A stretch of 64,000 nt of DNA from CANLDA01 sp964021645 (lineage in GTDB: Bacteria > Pseudomonadota > Alphaproteobacteria > Rhodobacterales > Rhodobacteraceae). How positions within the stretch are numbered: the first letter of the stretch is position 1; every line of letters starts with the position of its first letter. The stretch is from NCBI GenBank assembly GCA_964021645.1, contig CAXIAD010000003.1:36251-100250 (forward strand). Direction: 5' to 3'. The notes under the pieces are model-generated. The model was not told the origin of the DNA and searched no databases. It worked only from the letters and a program-made list of their open reading frames with translations. The position numbers were made by a program, and so were the translations under genes. Below are positions 41,579 through 49,105 of the stretch, piece by piece.

Positions 41579-43198
41579 TCAGGCCTCGGATTCCTCTGCG
41601 TTGATGTCGTCTTCGGTCTCTTCTTCTTCACCTTCTAGATCGGCGGGATCAACCCAGCCAAGCACGATACGTGCAGTCATGATCATGCCTTGTGCATCTT
41701 CCAAGGTGAGACCGAATGGTTCCAAAACGCCGTCATCTTTGACACGCTCGCCGTTAACCGATGTCCAGCCGCCGGCCAGCTCCCAGTCAGCGCAAGTTGC
41801 GAAATCTTCTAGTGTTTTCACGTCATCTTTGGCCAATGCTTCGAGCATCTGAGGTGTCAGACCTTCAAAGGCGATCAGGCTGTCTTCGACACCCAATGCG
41901 CGGGCGGCGTCTAGGGCTGCCTTGTTTTGGGCTTCGATGTATTCGCGAGCACGTGTTTGCAATTCTTGTGCGGTGCTATCGTCAACGCCGTCGATTACCA
42001 GCAATTCGTCAAGCTCGACATAGGCGACCTCTTCGAGATTGGTAAAGCCTTCGGCGACCAGAAGCTGAGCGAAGAATTCGTCAACATCCAGTGATTCCAT
42101 ATAAAGACCGGTGCGGGCTTCGAATTCTTTTTGGCGACGCGCGCTTTCGTCTGTTTCGGTCATGATGTCGATATCAAGACCTGTCAGCTGTGACGCAAGG
42201 CGCACGTTCTGACCGCGACGACCAATGGCCAGCGACAGTTGCTCGTCAGGGACAACAACCTCGATGCGTTCTGCTTCTTCGTCGAGAACCACTTTGGTCA
42301 CTTCGGCGGGTTGCAGCGCGTTCACAAGGAAGGTCGGCTGATCTTCGTTCCATGGGATGATGTCGATTTTCTCACCCTGCAACTCGTTTACAACGGCCTG
42401 AACACGGCTGCCGCGCATACCAACGCAGGCACCAACCGGATCAATTGACCCATCATAGGAGATCACGGCGATTTTGGCGCGCGAACCGGGGTCACGTGCC
42501 ACGGCTTTGATCTCGATGATGTTGTCGTAAATTTCGGGCACTTCCATTTTGAACAGCTCTGCCATGAATTCAGGGGCTGTACGCGACAGGAAGATTTGCG
42601 GGCCACGTGATTCGCGACGCACATCTTTGATAAAGCAACGGATGCGATCGTTCGGACGATAGCTTTCGCGGCCAATTTTTTCGTTGCGGCGCAGGATGCC
42701 CTCGCCACGGCCCACATCAACAATGACGTTGCCGTATTCTTCGCGTTTGACGACACCGTTGATGATGGTGCCTGCGCGGTCTTTGTATTCTTCGAATTGG
42801 CGATCGCGTTCTGCTTCGCGCACACGTTGCAGGATAACCTGTTTCGCGGATTGCGCGGCGATGCGGCCCATCTCTACCGGAGGAACTTCTTCGACATAGG
42901 TGTCGCCGACAACCGGATCAGCCATATATTGTTTGGCCTGCGTGACGGTGAATTCAGCCTGATAATTCTCAAGCTCTTCTTCTTCGACCACGGTGCGCAC
43001 GCGCGTAAATGTGGCGCGGCCAGTTTTGCGGTCGATGGCAACACGAATGTCCATCTCAGCGCCGTAGCGGCTTTTGGCGGCGCGGGCGAGGCTCTCTTCC
43101 ATCGCTTCGATGACCAACACAGGGTCGATCATCTTTTCGCGGGCCACAGCCTCGGCGGTTTGCAGCAGCTCAAGCTGGTTTGCAGAGGTAATTGCCAT
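41579..43198 (-). CDS. nusA: transcription termination/antitermination factor NusA
   Basis: The 539-residue NusA has the N-terminal RNA polymerase-binding domain (1-125), an S1 domain (about 130-200), KH1 and KH2 (VGACVGMRGSRVQAVVNEL, SLAIGRRGQNVRLASQL), two helical AR2-like repeats with Asp/Glu-rich linkers (about 350-480) and an acidic tail. Its ATG directly abuts the rimP stop (43198/43199). As in other bacteria the operon may be autoregulated by NusA through the leader terminator upstream of rimP. Confidence 0.98.
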   Translation of the reverse strand: MAITSANQLELLQTAEAVAREKMIDPVLVIEAMEESLARAAKSRYGAEMDIRVAIDRKTGRATFTRVRTVVEEEELENYQAEFTVTQAKQYMADPVVGDTYVEEVPPVEMGRIAAQSAKQVILQRVREAERDRQFEEYKDRAGTIINGVVKREEYGNVIVDVGRGEGILRRNEKIGRESYRPNDRIRCFIKDVRRESRGPQIFLSRTAPEFMAELFKMEVPEIYDNIIEIKAVARDPGSRAKIAVISYDGSIDPVGACVGMRGSRVQAVVNELQGEKIDIIPWNEDQPTFLVNALQPAEVTKVVLDEEAERIEVVVPDEQLSLAIGRRGQNVRLASQLTGLDIDIMTETDESARRQKEFEARTGLYMESLDVDEFFAQLLVAEGFTNLEEVAYVELDELLVIDGVDDSTAQELQTRAREYIEAQNKAALDAARALGVEDSLIAFEGLTPQMLEALAKDDVKTLEDFATCADWELAGGWTSVNGERVKDDGVLEPFGLTLEDAQGMIMTARIVLGWVDPADLEGEEEETEDDINAEESEA

Positions 43199-43786
43199 CT
43201 ATTCGTCCTCCTCGGAACCGGACTCGGTTTCTATTTCGTCAAATTCACTATTGGTTTGATCATCACCGGCATTACCCGCAGCTTTGCGCTGGCGGAGCAT
43301 TTCCTTGATCAATTCATCGGTCAGCACCAACTTGGCCTCTACCAGCCAGTCAAATTGCAGACCAACCGTGCCTTCGCTGATGTTGATCAGCACGTCGTTA
43401 CCCTCAATCCCGGCTAGAATGCCGCGAAACCGCTTGCGCCCGTCAATCAGGTCAGAGGTTTCCAGTTTGGCCTCATAGCCCTCAAAGGTCGCGAAATCTT
43501 TTAGGCGGGTCAGCGGACGGTCGATGCCGGGGCTGCCAACCTCAAGGACATAGCTGTCAGAAAGCGGGTCTTCGACATCCAATGTAGCGCTGACAGCATT
43601 GCTGATCTTTGCGCATTCATCGACTTCGATACCGCCATCAGGGCGCTCTGCCATGATCTGCAAAGTATGCGTGTTACCGCTCATTAGGCGCAAACGCACC
43701 AACTCAAACCCCATATCTTCAATGACTGGGGTGATGATCTTTGCCAGTTTGCGATCAATCGCGGCTTTGGCAATCATGTCACTCAT
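43199..43786 (-). CDS. rimP: ribosome maturation factor RimP
   Basis: RimP assists 30S maturation. From ATG 43784-43786 (TTGGAA about 9 bases upstream) it is 195 residues: an N-terminal alpha/beta domain (ALA/ILE-rich, VEVDECAKISNAV-like segment GIEVDECAKISNAVS), the YVLEVGSPGIDRPL motif near 87-100, and a C-terminal SH3-like domain, then an acidic tail. It is the first gene of the operon; a terminator-like hairpin lies only 16 bp upstream of its start. Confidence 0.95.
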   Translation of the reverse strand: MSDMIAKAAIDRKLAKIITPVIEDMGFELVRLRLMSGNTHTLQIMAERPDGGIEVDECAKISNAVSATLDVEDPLSDSYVLEVGSPGIDRPLTRLKDFATFEGYEAKLETSDLIDGRKRFRGILAGIEGNDVLINISEGTVGLQFDWLVEAKLVLTDELIKEMLRQRKAAGNAGDDQTNSEFDEIETESGSEEDE

Positions 43787-43802
43787 GCGTGGTTCCAAAT
43801 AC

Positions 43803-43874
43803 AAAAAAACGGGCTCTGCGGCCCGTCGATCTTTCCCGGTGGGGCGTCTGGGTTGCCCCGTCTGCGCCGCTGTT
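43803..43874 (-). ncRNA. rimP leader with intrinsic terminator (candidate attenuator)
   Basis: On the minus strand, between a promoter-like sequence and rimP, lies ACGGGC/GCCCGT (43826-43821 with 43814-43809) followed by UUUUUUU, an intrinsic terminator ending just before the rimP ribosome-binding site. A second hairpin, GGGGC...GCCCC, precedes it. A terminator inside the 5' leader implies conditional read-through, and an alphaproteobacterial 'rimP leader' attenuator of this form has been proposed from bioinformatics. The 5' boundary is estimated from the promoter. Confidence 0.65.
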
Positions 43875-43880
43875 GAGAGC

Positions 43881-43909
43881 GATATACGTCAGGTTGGTTG
43901 AGTCTGCAA
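43881..43909 (-). promoter_or_regulatory. sigma-70-like promoter of the rimP operon
   Basis: Read on the minus strand: TTGCAG (43909-43904), a 17-bp spacer, TATATC (43886-43881). Both hexamers are close to consensus and the spacing is ideal. Transcription would start near 43874 and run through the leader terminator into rimP. Confidence 0.6.
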
Positions 43910-43988
43910 GGGGGATTGCAAAATCTGGCGATCTGGTTGATTTTCTCCGCCTGTATTAGGGATTTTTATCAGAGAATTTTCATAGATC

Positions 43989-44669
43989 ATGCCCCAAGCG
44001 AAACGCGATGAAATTATTCTGTCCTATCACCGGGTGCGGCGCGCGCTGGGGTATCTGGGGTTGGTGTTTCCGGTCTTGTTGATCGTGGGTGGGCTAATCA
44101 CCGAGGGCAAAATCCTGCCCTCTATTAGTGATTACTATTTTTCGCCGCTGCGCGATCTGATGGTGGGGGCATTGGCCGTCATCGGGATGTTTTTGATCGC
44201 CTACAAAGGGCACAGCCCCGAAGATCGCGATTTCATCTCGGATAATCTGTTAGGAAATCTTGCAGGGCTAGGGGCTATCGGGTTGGCGATTTTTCCCAAC
44301 CGCGCCCATTCTGATGGAATCGAGACGTTTTTCCACGCGGTTCTGGATGATCGGGTGGCGATTGGGTTGCATGTGCTGTCGTCCTTTGTGTTTCTGATGG
44401 CGATTGCGGTGTTTTGCCTGTCAAAATTCTGCCGCACCCATAGCGCAGGCCACCGCCGGATCTATCGCCTATGCGGTTGGGTCATTATTGGCACCGGAGT
44501 GGCGGCGATTATTGCGTCTGGGATCAGGGCGACAAATGTGATGGAGGCACGCGCATTTGTTCAGGACTGGTGTTTGATTTTTTGGTTTGAGGCGGTGGGC
44601 ATCTGGGCCTTTGGCCTGTCGTGGTTAACCAAGGGGCGGGCCGATCTGCGGTTTGTGCGATCCCGCTAG
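43989..44669 (+). CDS. six-helix membrane protein of unknown function
   Basis: The 226-residue protein has six predicted membrane helices (for example LGYLGLVFPVLLIVGGLI near 21-38 and WVIIGTGVAAIIASGI near 159-174). Loop motifs such as ISDYYFSPLRDLMVG and FPNRAHSDG look conserved for a family like DUF998, but I cannot assign it firmly. No catalytic motif is seen. It is a single gene, divergent from rimP and convergent with the amidohydrolase operon; a shared hairpin lies between the stops. Confidence 0.75.
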   Translation: MPQAKRDEIILSYHRVRRALGYLGLVFPVLLIVGGLITEGKILPSISDYYFSPLRDLMVGALAVIGMFLIAYKGHSPEDRDFISDNLLGNLAGLGAIGLAIFPNRAHSDGIETFFHAVLDDRVAIGLHVLSSFVFLMAIAVFCLSKFCRTHSAGHRRIYRLCGWVIIGTGVAAIIASGIRATNVMEARAFVQDWCLIFWFEAVGIWAFGLSWLTKGRADLRFVRSR

Positions 44670-44691
44670 ATTGGTGTTGTTAGGCCCATAA

Positions 44692-44717
44692 ATCCCGGCC
44701 ACCGAAATGGCCGGGAT
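44692..44717. terminator. hairpin between convergent genes, likely shared terminator
   Basis: ATCCCGGCCA (44692-44701) pairs perfectly with TGGCCGGGAT (44708-44717) around a 6-nt loop. There is no U-run on either side, so termination would be weak or factor-assisted. Confidence 0.5.
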
Positions 44718-44767
44718 GGGGTCATGACAGGGAAGAATCACAACGGGTAATCTGGATCAAGCGCATG

Positions 44768-45661
44768 CTATTGATTGAGCAATGATTTTTTCAGGCGGGC
44801 AAACCGTTGTAGCGACGGCGTGCTAAGGTAATAGGCGCTAAGCGTGACAACCGGCGCCATCGCAAGGGCAAAACACGCCCCTTGTTTTAGCTGATCGGAG
44901 AACCACGGTGCCTCATATTCAGGAGTGGTGGACCAGCCTTGGCGGATCGCGTCGCTTTGCATATTTACGATATTGGTAAAGGCCGTGGTCGGATCACCCG
45001 CCGTTTTGGCATAGGCAATGGCGATCTGGGACAATTCCACCAACTCGCCATGGGTAAAGGGGATACCGGCATTGCGGATCTCTGTTGGCGGAGATTCCTG
45101 GCGGCGCATGATGCAATAGACGGTTTGCCCGCCACAGGTCGGATCGCGGTCGGTTAGTTTTAGCACATAGGGCTGGTTTGTCACCGTGATGGCGCCCGCT
45201 GCATCCACCGTGATGCCGAAATCACCGCAGTTATTGTCGCGCGGACTGCCCTCTAGCAGAAGCAACTCTTGTTGTGTGACCACCGAGCCGAGAGCCGCCA
45301 CCGAGGCATTAAGTTGGGCGGCGTTTTCCTGCGATGTTGCGTTGTCAGGCGGGTTGGCCCCCTGCGCATAGATTTGCATCGCGTCATTGCCCTGTGCAGA
45401 CAGGATGGCAAAGAATGCCTTAATGCAATCGGGGCTGTCCAGATGGGCGAGCGTCGCCGTTATTGCCCCGCCTTTGGTCGCCAGAACGATGGTGATGATA
45501 CAGGAGGTCGCGCTGTCGGAATACAGTGTCAGATCGGGTGCCAAGGGCCGCGTGAGGTAGTTGCCCTGATCGACGAAATGAAATCCGCTGGCGGGTTTGG
45601 CGATTGGGGCGGCACCATTGCACATGATGGTGACAGGTATCACTGTTGCAGTTTCGGCCAT
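44768..45661 (-). CDS. NTAN1-like (N-terminal asparagine amidohydrolase-like) protein with C-terminal membrane helix
   Basis: The 297-residue protein (ATG 45659-45661, AGGGGG 8-13 bases upstream; an adjacent ATG at 45664 is possible) has an N-terminal half resembling eukaryotic NTAN1. SDSATSCIITIVL (48-60) parallels the NTAN1 segment around its catalytic cysteine, here Cys54. TLAHLD (70-75) parallels its THCD, and FGITVDAAGAIT parallels its YGIAVN strand. NTAN1 deamidates N-terminal Asn. A hydrophobic helix (about 262-283) precedes a basic tail, suggesting a C-terminal anchor. No signal peptide is seen. It is the last gene of a four-gene operon and overlaps the Ntn-hydrolase stop. The homology is judged by eye and needs a profile search. 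Confidence 0.5.
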   Translation of the reverse strand: MAETATVIPVTIMCNGAAPIAKPASGFHFVDQGNYLTRPLAPDLTLYSDSATSCIITIVLATKGGAITATLAHLDSPDCIKAFFAILSAQGNDAMQIYAQGANPPDNATSQENAAQLNASVAALGSVVTQQELLLLEGSPRDNNCGDFGITVDAAGAITVTNQPYVLKLTDRDPTCGGQTVYCIMRRQESPPTEIRNAGIPFTHGELVELSQIAIAYAKTAGDPTTAFTNIVNMQSDAIRQGWSTTPEYEAPWFSDQLKQGACFALAMAPVVTLSAYYLSTPSLQRFARLKKSLLNQ

Positions 45662-46485
45662 CATGTCGCCCCCTGATATGTCTGAAGTGGATTGGTCAAC
45701 GGGTTGTTGTTGATTTGGTATTCGGTGGTGGGTGCCGTGTTGGGATTCGCCGTGAACAGCACGGTTGCCTGCGTCTGGAACTCCTCGTTGGGATAGGCGG
45801 TTTCGCGGCAAATCGACAGCTCGCATTGGCCGTAATACTGATCGGTCAGAACCGACACGACGCCCGCATGGCTGGGGTCTTGTTGCAGGATCGTTTCCGC
45901 CCGGTTCAGCCGCAAATAGGTTGAGTGATTGGCGGGATAGCTGATTGCCTCGGGTTGAATGCGGAAGTGGTTGGTGGAGGCGAAATGCCCCGCGGTGCGC
46001 ACGATCTGACGGACGCAAGCATGCAAATAGGGGCGCGGCATGTATTCCAGAAAGATCGAGACTGGCTGCGTTTGGGCGGCATCGGCCCAGCCGGTGATCA
46101 GGCTGATGTCAGGGGCGGGAAACGGCGTGCCATTGCCCATATCTTGATAAAATCCGGCCAGCGCATTGGCCGCCTCTGTTGCGGTGGTGTAGTTCTTGAT
46201 GCTGGCTTCATAAGCCTCAAACAAGGCGGAAACCTGCGCGCTGGTGCTGTAGTAATTGGCAGAGGTTGTATAGGCATCTGCCGCGACAAAGGAGACGCCG
46301 CAATTGTTGGTTCCTGCCCAGATGCGGCGATCATCCCCGGTGCCACGGGTAAGCGCAACATAAGAGTCGACGCCGTTTTCGCCCGCGCATGTTTCAGGTT
46401 CGTTAAACGATGTGACCGGGATCAGGTCGCATTGTTTGAACGTGTGGATATTCGTGCCGTCAAAGACGGTTCCGATGGTGCACAT
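45661..46485 (-). CDS. Ntn-type cysteine amidohydrolase (C45/C59-like)
   Basis: The 274-residue protein starts MCTIG, so removal of Met1 would expose Cys2 as the N-terminal nucleophile. Further landmarks match the penicillin acylase/bile-salt hydrolase and acyltransferase families: Lys17 and Asp20 (FKQCD), NNCGVSF near 60, STNHF with Asn172, NHSTYLRLNRAE (186-197) and SICRE with Arg227. The positions are close to the catalytic set Cys2, Arg18, Asp21, Asn175, Arg228 of bile-salt hydrolases. It would cleave or transfer an amide bond; the substrate is unknown. No signal peptide is present. It sits 32 bp after the NNCY-protein gene and overlaps the next gene's start. Confidence 0.72.
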   Translation of the reverse strand: MCTIGTVFDGTNIHTFKQCDLIPVTSFNEPETCAGENGVDSYVALTRGTGDDRRIWAGTNNCGVSFVAADAYTTSANYYSTSAQVSALFEAYEASIKNYTTATEAANALAGFYQDMGNGTPFPAPDISLITGWADAAQTQPVSIFLEYMPRPYLHACVRQIVRTAGHFASTNHFRIQPEAISYPANHSTYLRLNRAETILQQDPSHAGVVSVLTDQYYGQCELSICRETAYPNEEFQTQATVLFTANPNTAPTTEYQINNNPLTNPLQTYQGAT

Positions 46486-46517
46486 GGGTCAGACCCCTTT
46501 TGCAAAAGCGTTTCAGA

Positions 46518-47246
46518 TCAAACGATGGTCACGCCGGAATTCGGCACATACATGAAGCAAAAGAAACCATAGGTGACGACGTATTCGTTTTTGTCGGTTT
46601 TGCTGATTGGCCCTTGGTTAACGCGCCAGTTTGCGACCGATGGATCGGTGATCAGGTTGCCTGCGAAATCAAAGTTGGTCACCTGATCGCCGCCGTCCTT
46701 TTGCGACCACGACATGGGCGATAGGGTGTCACAGCGCGCCCAGTGGTAATCGCCGGGCCAATTGGCGTTGGTGTCACCGCCGATGCTCGGCTCTGGCGGG
46801 GAAAACATCAGCGCGACATAGTGGCCATTCGCAGAGTCGGTGCTTGCGGCGTGGCCCAGCAATTCATCCATCGTTGTGCCGACATAGGCCAGCCCGTCGC
46901 TTATGGCGTTATTAACCACATGTTCGCCGGTGAAATCGCTTTTCAATGAGGGTGCGCCACTGGCCCGGCCCGGTTGAGCAAAGGAATTGGAGGCGATGTT
47001 GCAGCCGTAAGCATAGCAATTGTTGTTGGGTTGATAGAATGCGGACATGAAATAGCCCTGACAATCACCCGCCGGATTATAGCCTGTGTTGGTGTCACTG
47101 ACCGGATCGGCATATTGCGGGATATTGCCCCATGTGGTGGGCACATAGTTTGGCGCGATCAAGGCTCCGTTGGGGGCAGATTCTTGGGGTGAGTGGCGCA
47201 AATCGCCCTCGGGAACGCGGCCACTGAATTTGAATGCTCTGGACAT
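46518..47246 (-). CDS. NNCY/AQPGR-motif protein, candidate Cys/His hydrolase of unknown function
   Basis: The 242-residue protein contains NNNCYAYGCN (74-83) followed by FAQPGRASG (89-97), then GHYVALMFSP (141-150), DYHWARCD (166-173), WSQKDGG and VTNFDFAGNLITDP (189-202). I recognise this order (NNCY, AQPGR, DYH, W-x-K-x-G, TN-D-G-x-I-x-DP) from uncharacterised proteins but know no proven function. Cys77 and His168 could form a papain-like pair, as in small cysteine peptidases or amidases. It has no signal peptide. Its neighbours in the operon are an asparaginase-lectin fusion (22 bp upstream) and an Ntn hydrolase (32 bp downstream). Confidence 0.6.
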   Translation of the reverse strand: MSRAFKFSGRVPEGDLRHSPQESAPNGALIAPNYVPTTWGNIPQYADPVSDTNTGYNPAGDCQGYFMSAFYQPNNNCYAYGCNIASNSFAQPGRASGAPSLKSDFTGEHVVNNAISDGLAYVGTTMDELLGHAASTDSANGHYVALMFSPPEPSIGGDTNANWPGDYHWARCDTLSPMSWSQKDGGDQVTNFDFAGNLITDPSVANWRVNQGPISKTDKNEYVVTYGFFCFMYVPNSGVTIV

Positions 47247-47268
47247 GGGAATTCCTTATGAAAATGGA

Positions 47269-48888
47269 TCAGGATTGCGCGTAAAGCGTGGCGGATACGC
47301 TTTGGGCGGAGTAATTATAGACACTGAGCGTAAGGTCGGTGGCACCGGTGGACCCTGTGATCATCAGAACCGATGAGCCCCCGTTGGCATTCCCCGTGCT
47401 GGTCGCCCAAAGTGCGACGTTATCCGCATCATATAGCACCAGATTTCCGTCATTCTGCATTACTAGACGGCCCGGTTTACCAGCGGCCGCGGTGCCGAAG
47501 GGTGCCCATAGGAAGACACCTTCGCTTGTACTGAGGATCGGGCCGGAGGTTGGGTCATTGACCAGTTTCGCACTGCCATCCAATGCGGTGATGGATTGGC
47601 CCGGCAACAGCGTGGCATTGGCACGGCTGTCCAGACGGCTGACATTCATGATCTCGCCAAACAGATTCAGCTGGATCAGGGTTTTGACCTGCGCGGGCGT
47701 CCAGCCATTGGCAGTGGCAGCCGATAGCAGGATCATGGTTTTGGTCAATGTCGCCATCGGCGTCATGTCAGAGGCACTAAGCGCGCCAACATTGGGCAAC
47801 CACGCACCCGAAGCATAGGCCGAATTATTCACCGTGCCCGCGATGACCTGCGTGCTGTCAACGATGATGGTGCCCGCCTGATTGGCAGCATCAAGGGCGG
47901 TGTAAATCGCGCCCGCCGGAATGGGCGGCACGGCTGTTGGCACGCCCGCCGGGTGGTCGGGATTGCCAGAAGGGAAGTTACCCTCGCCATAGGATTCCAG
48001 CACCAAACCTTTGATACCCTGCGCAACACATGCGGTGATCAGATCGGCGATCACGGCTGTTGCTTGGGTGACGTTATAGGGGGCGGGAAAGGCGGGTAAT
48101 TGCATCACGGGGTTACTGTCGATGGCGGCGGTGATCGCGGCTAACTGGGTTTTGGCGGCGGCCAGAACGGATGGGGTGTTCAGGCTGACATCTGCGCCAA
48201 CAGGGCCGGGCAACATGTGATCGCCATATTGCGTCATCTCAATCCCGTATTCCGCCAAGGCCGGGTAATTGGGGGAATTGAAGGCGCGGAACTCACTGGC
48301 ATTGATTTTCAACACCCGATCACCGCGATACAGTTTGCTGTCGAAATAGACCCCGACCTCGGGGATACCCAGACGGGCGGCGGCAACTGATCCGCAGAAA
48401 TTCTGATAGGCGTCGGTGTTGAAATTCAATGTCAGCGCAGGCTTTGGTCCACCGGGAGGCGTGGGGGCCTGATAGAACATCGGTACTTGTGAGCCGGTAA
48501 CAATCACTGGCTTGGACAAAACCGCCGTGCCGAACCCTTGGGCATCAAACACGTTCAACAAAAACGGCAGGGCAGAGCCGGTGAAATCCATCGAATCGGT
48601 GCCATGTAGAATGACAAACCCGTCGTAGGTGGCATAATTATCCAGAATAAACTGTGCCATCAGACACCAGTCAGAGGGCTGCAAATTGGTGCTATCTAGC
48701 GTGCCCGTCGTGCTTTCGGGAAAGGTCAGCGCGGTTTCGTAAAATAGCGTGGTGTCGGGGAATGTTTCGGCCACGATCGGATTTAGGATGGTTTGCGAAG
48801 CGGCCGCAAATTCCGCTGCCGACATCGGAGCAAGAGGCTCGCCAATGCAGCTGATTGTACCGCCGGTGTTAATAATGCAAATATCCAT
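47269..48888 (-). CDS. L-asparaginase fused to a bulb-type (mannose-binding-like) lectin domain
   Basis: Residues 1 to about 410 are a full type I/II bacterial L-asparaginase: INTGGTI with nucleophile-like Thr11, LDSTNLQPSDW (64-74), LHGTDSMDFTG with Thr97 and Asp98, FNSPNYPAL, ESYGEGNFP and DMTPMATLTKTM. All key motifs are present, though the usual HGTDT reads HGTDS. Residues about 427-539 form a beta-rich domain with the bulb-lectin signature MQNDGNLVLYD (477-487). This pairing is unusual; known asparaginases lack lectin modules. No signal peptide is present (MDICIINTGG). GGGGAA lies about 8 bases before the ATG. It is the first gene of the four-gene operon. Confidence 0.8.
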   Translation of the reverse strand: MDICIINTGGTISCIGEPLAPMSAAEFAAASQTILNPIVAETFPDTTLFYETALTFPESTTGTLDSTNLQPSDWCLMAQFILDNYATYDGFVILHGTDSMDFTGSALPFLLNVFDAQGFGTAVLSKPVIVTGSQVPMFYQAPTPPGGPKPALTLNFNTDAYQNFCGSVAAARLGIPEVGVYFDSKLYRGDRVLKINASEFRAFNSPNYPALAEYGIEMTQYGDHMLPGPVGADVSLNTPSVLAAAKTQLAAITAAIDSNPVMQLPAFPAPYNVTQATAVIADLITACVAQGIKGLVLESYGEGNFPSGNPDHPAGVPTAVPPIPAGAIYTALDAANQAGTIIVDSTQVIAGTVNNSAYASGAWLPNVGALSASDMTPMATLTKTMILLSAATANGWTPAQVKTLIQLNLFGEIMNVSRLDSRANATLLPGQSITALDGSAKLVNDPTSGPILSTSEGVFLWAPFGTAAAGKPGRLVMQNDGNLVLYDADNVALWATSTGNANGGSSVLMITGSTGATDLTLSVYNYSAQSVSATLYAQS

Positions 48889-48969
48889 GTGTTCCCCAAC
48901 ATTCGAATCAAGTTTTAATCTTATGCAGAGCCACTTTGGGGCTTAGGGTGGATTATTTCAACGAAAATT

Positions 48970-49004
48970 ATCGCAAAGGTTGTATTTGGAATCGAATTTG
49001 CGAT
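48970..49004. promoter_or_regulatory. 8-bp inverted repeat upstream of the amidohydrolase operon
   Basis: ATCGCAAA (48970-48977) and TTTGCGAT (48997-49004) are perfect inverted copies separated by 19 bp in an AT-rich stretch 82-116 bp upstream of the asparaginase start. It could be an operator for a dimeric regulator; no regulator gene is adjacent. Confidence 0.45.
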
Positions 49005-49030
49005 GTTACTCAAGTATGAGACGGCCTGAC

Positions 49031-49060
49031 AAAAAACGCCCCGCAAATTGCAGGGCGTTT
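49031..49060 (-). terminator. rho-independent terminator of the peptide ABC operon
   Basis: AAACGCCC (49034-49041) pairs with GGGCGTTT (49053-49060), extended by a GC pair inside. On the minus strand the stem is followed by a U-run (A-run 49031-49036). It lies 46 bp after the binding-protein stop. Confidence 0.85.
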
Positions 49061-49105
49061 GATATTTCTACACATCGGGCGTGGTGCCCAAAGCGTGGGG
49101 TTAGC

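Noticed and set aside
45662..46018. 118-residue upstream extension of the NTAN1-like protein
   Set aside because: It lies fully inside the Ntn-hydrolase gene in another frame; the ATG at 45661 has a Shine-Dalgarno and overlaps the previous stop.
44768..48888. Prophage or integrative element carrying the amidohydrolase genes
   Set aside because: No integrase, structural phage gene, att repeat or tRNA is seen on either side; both flanks look like ordinary operons.
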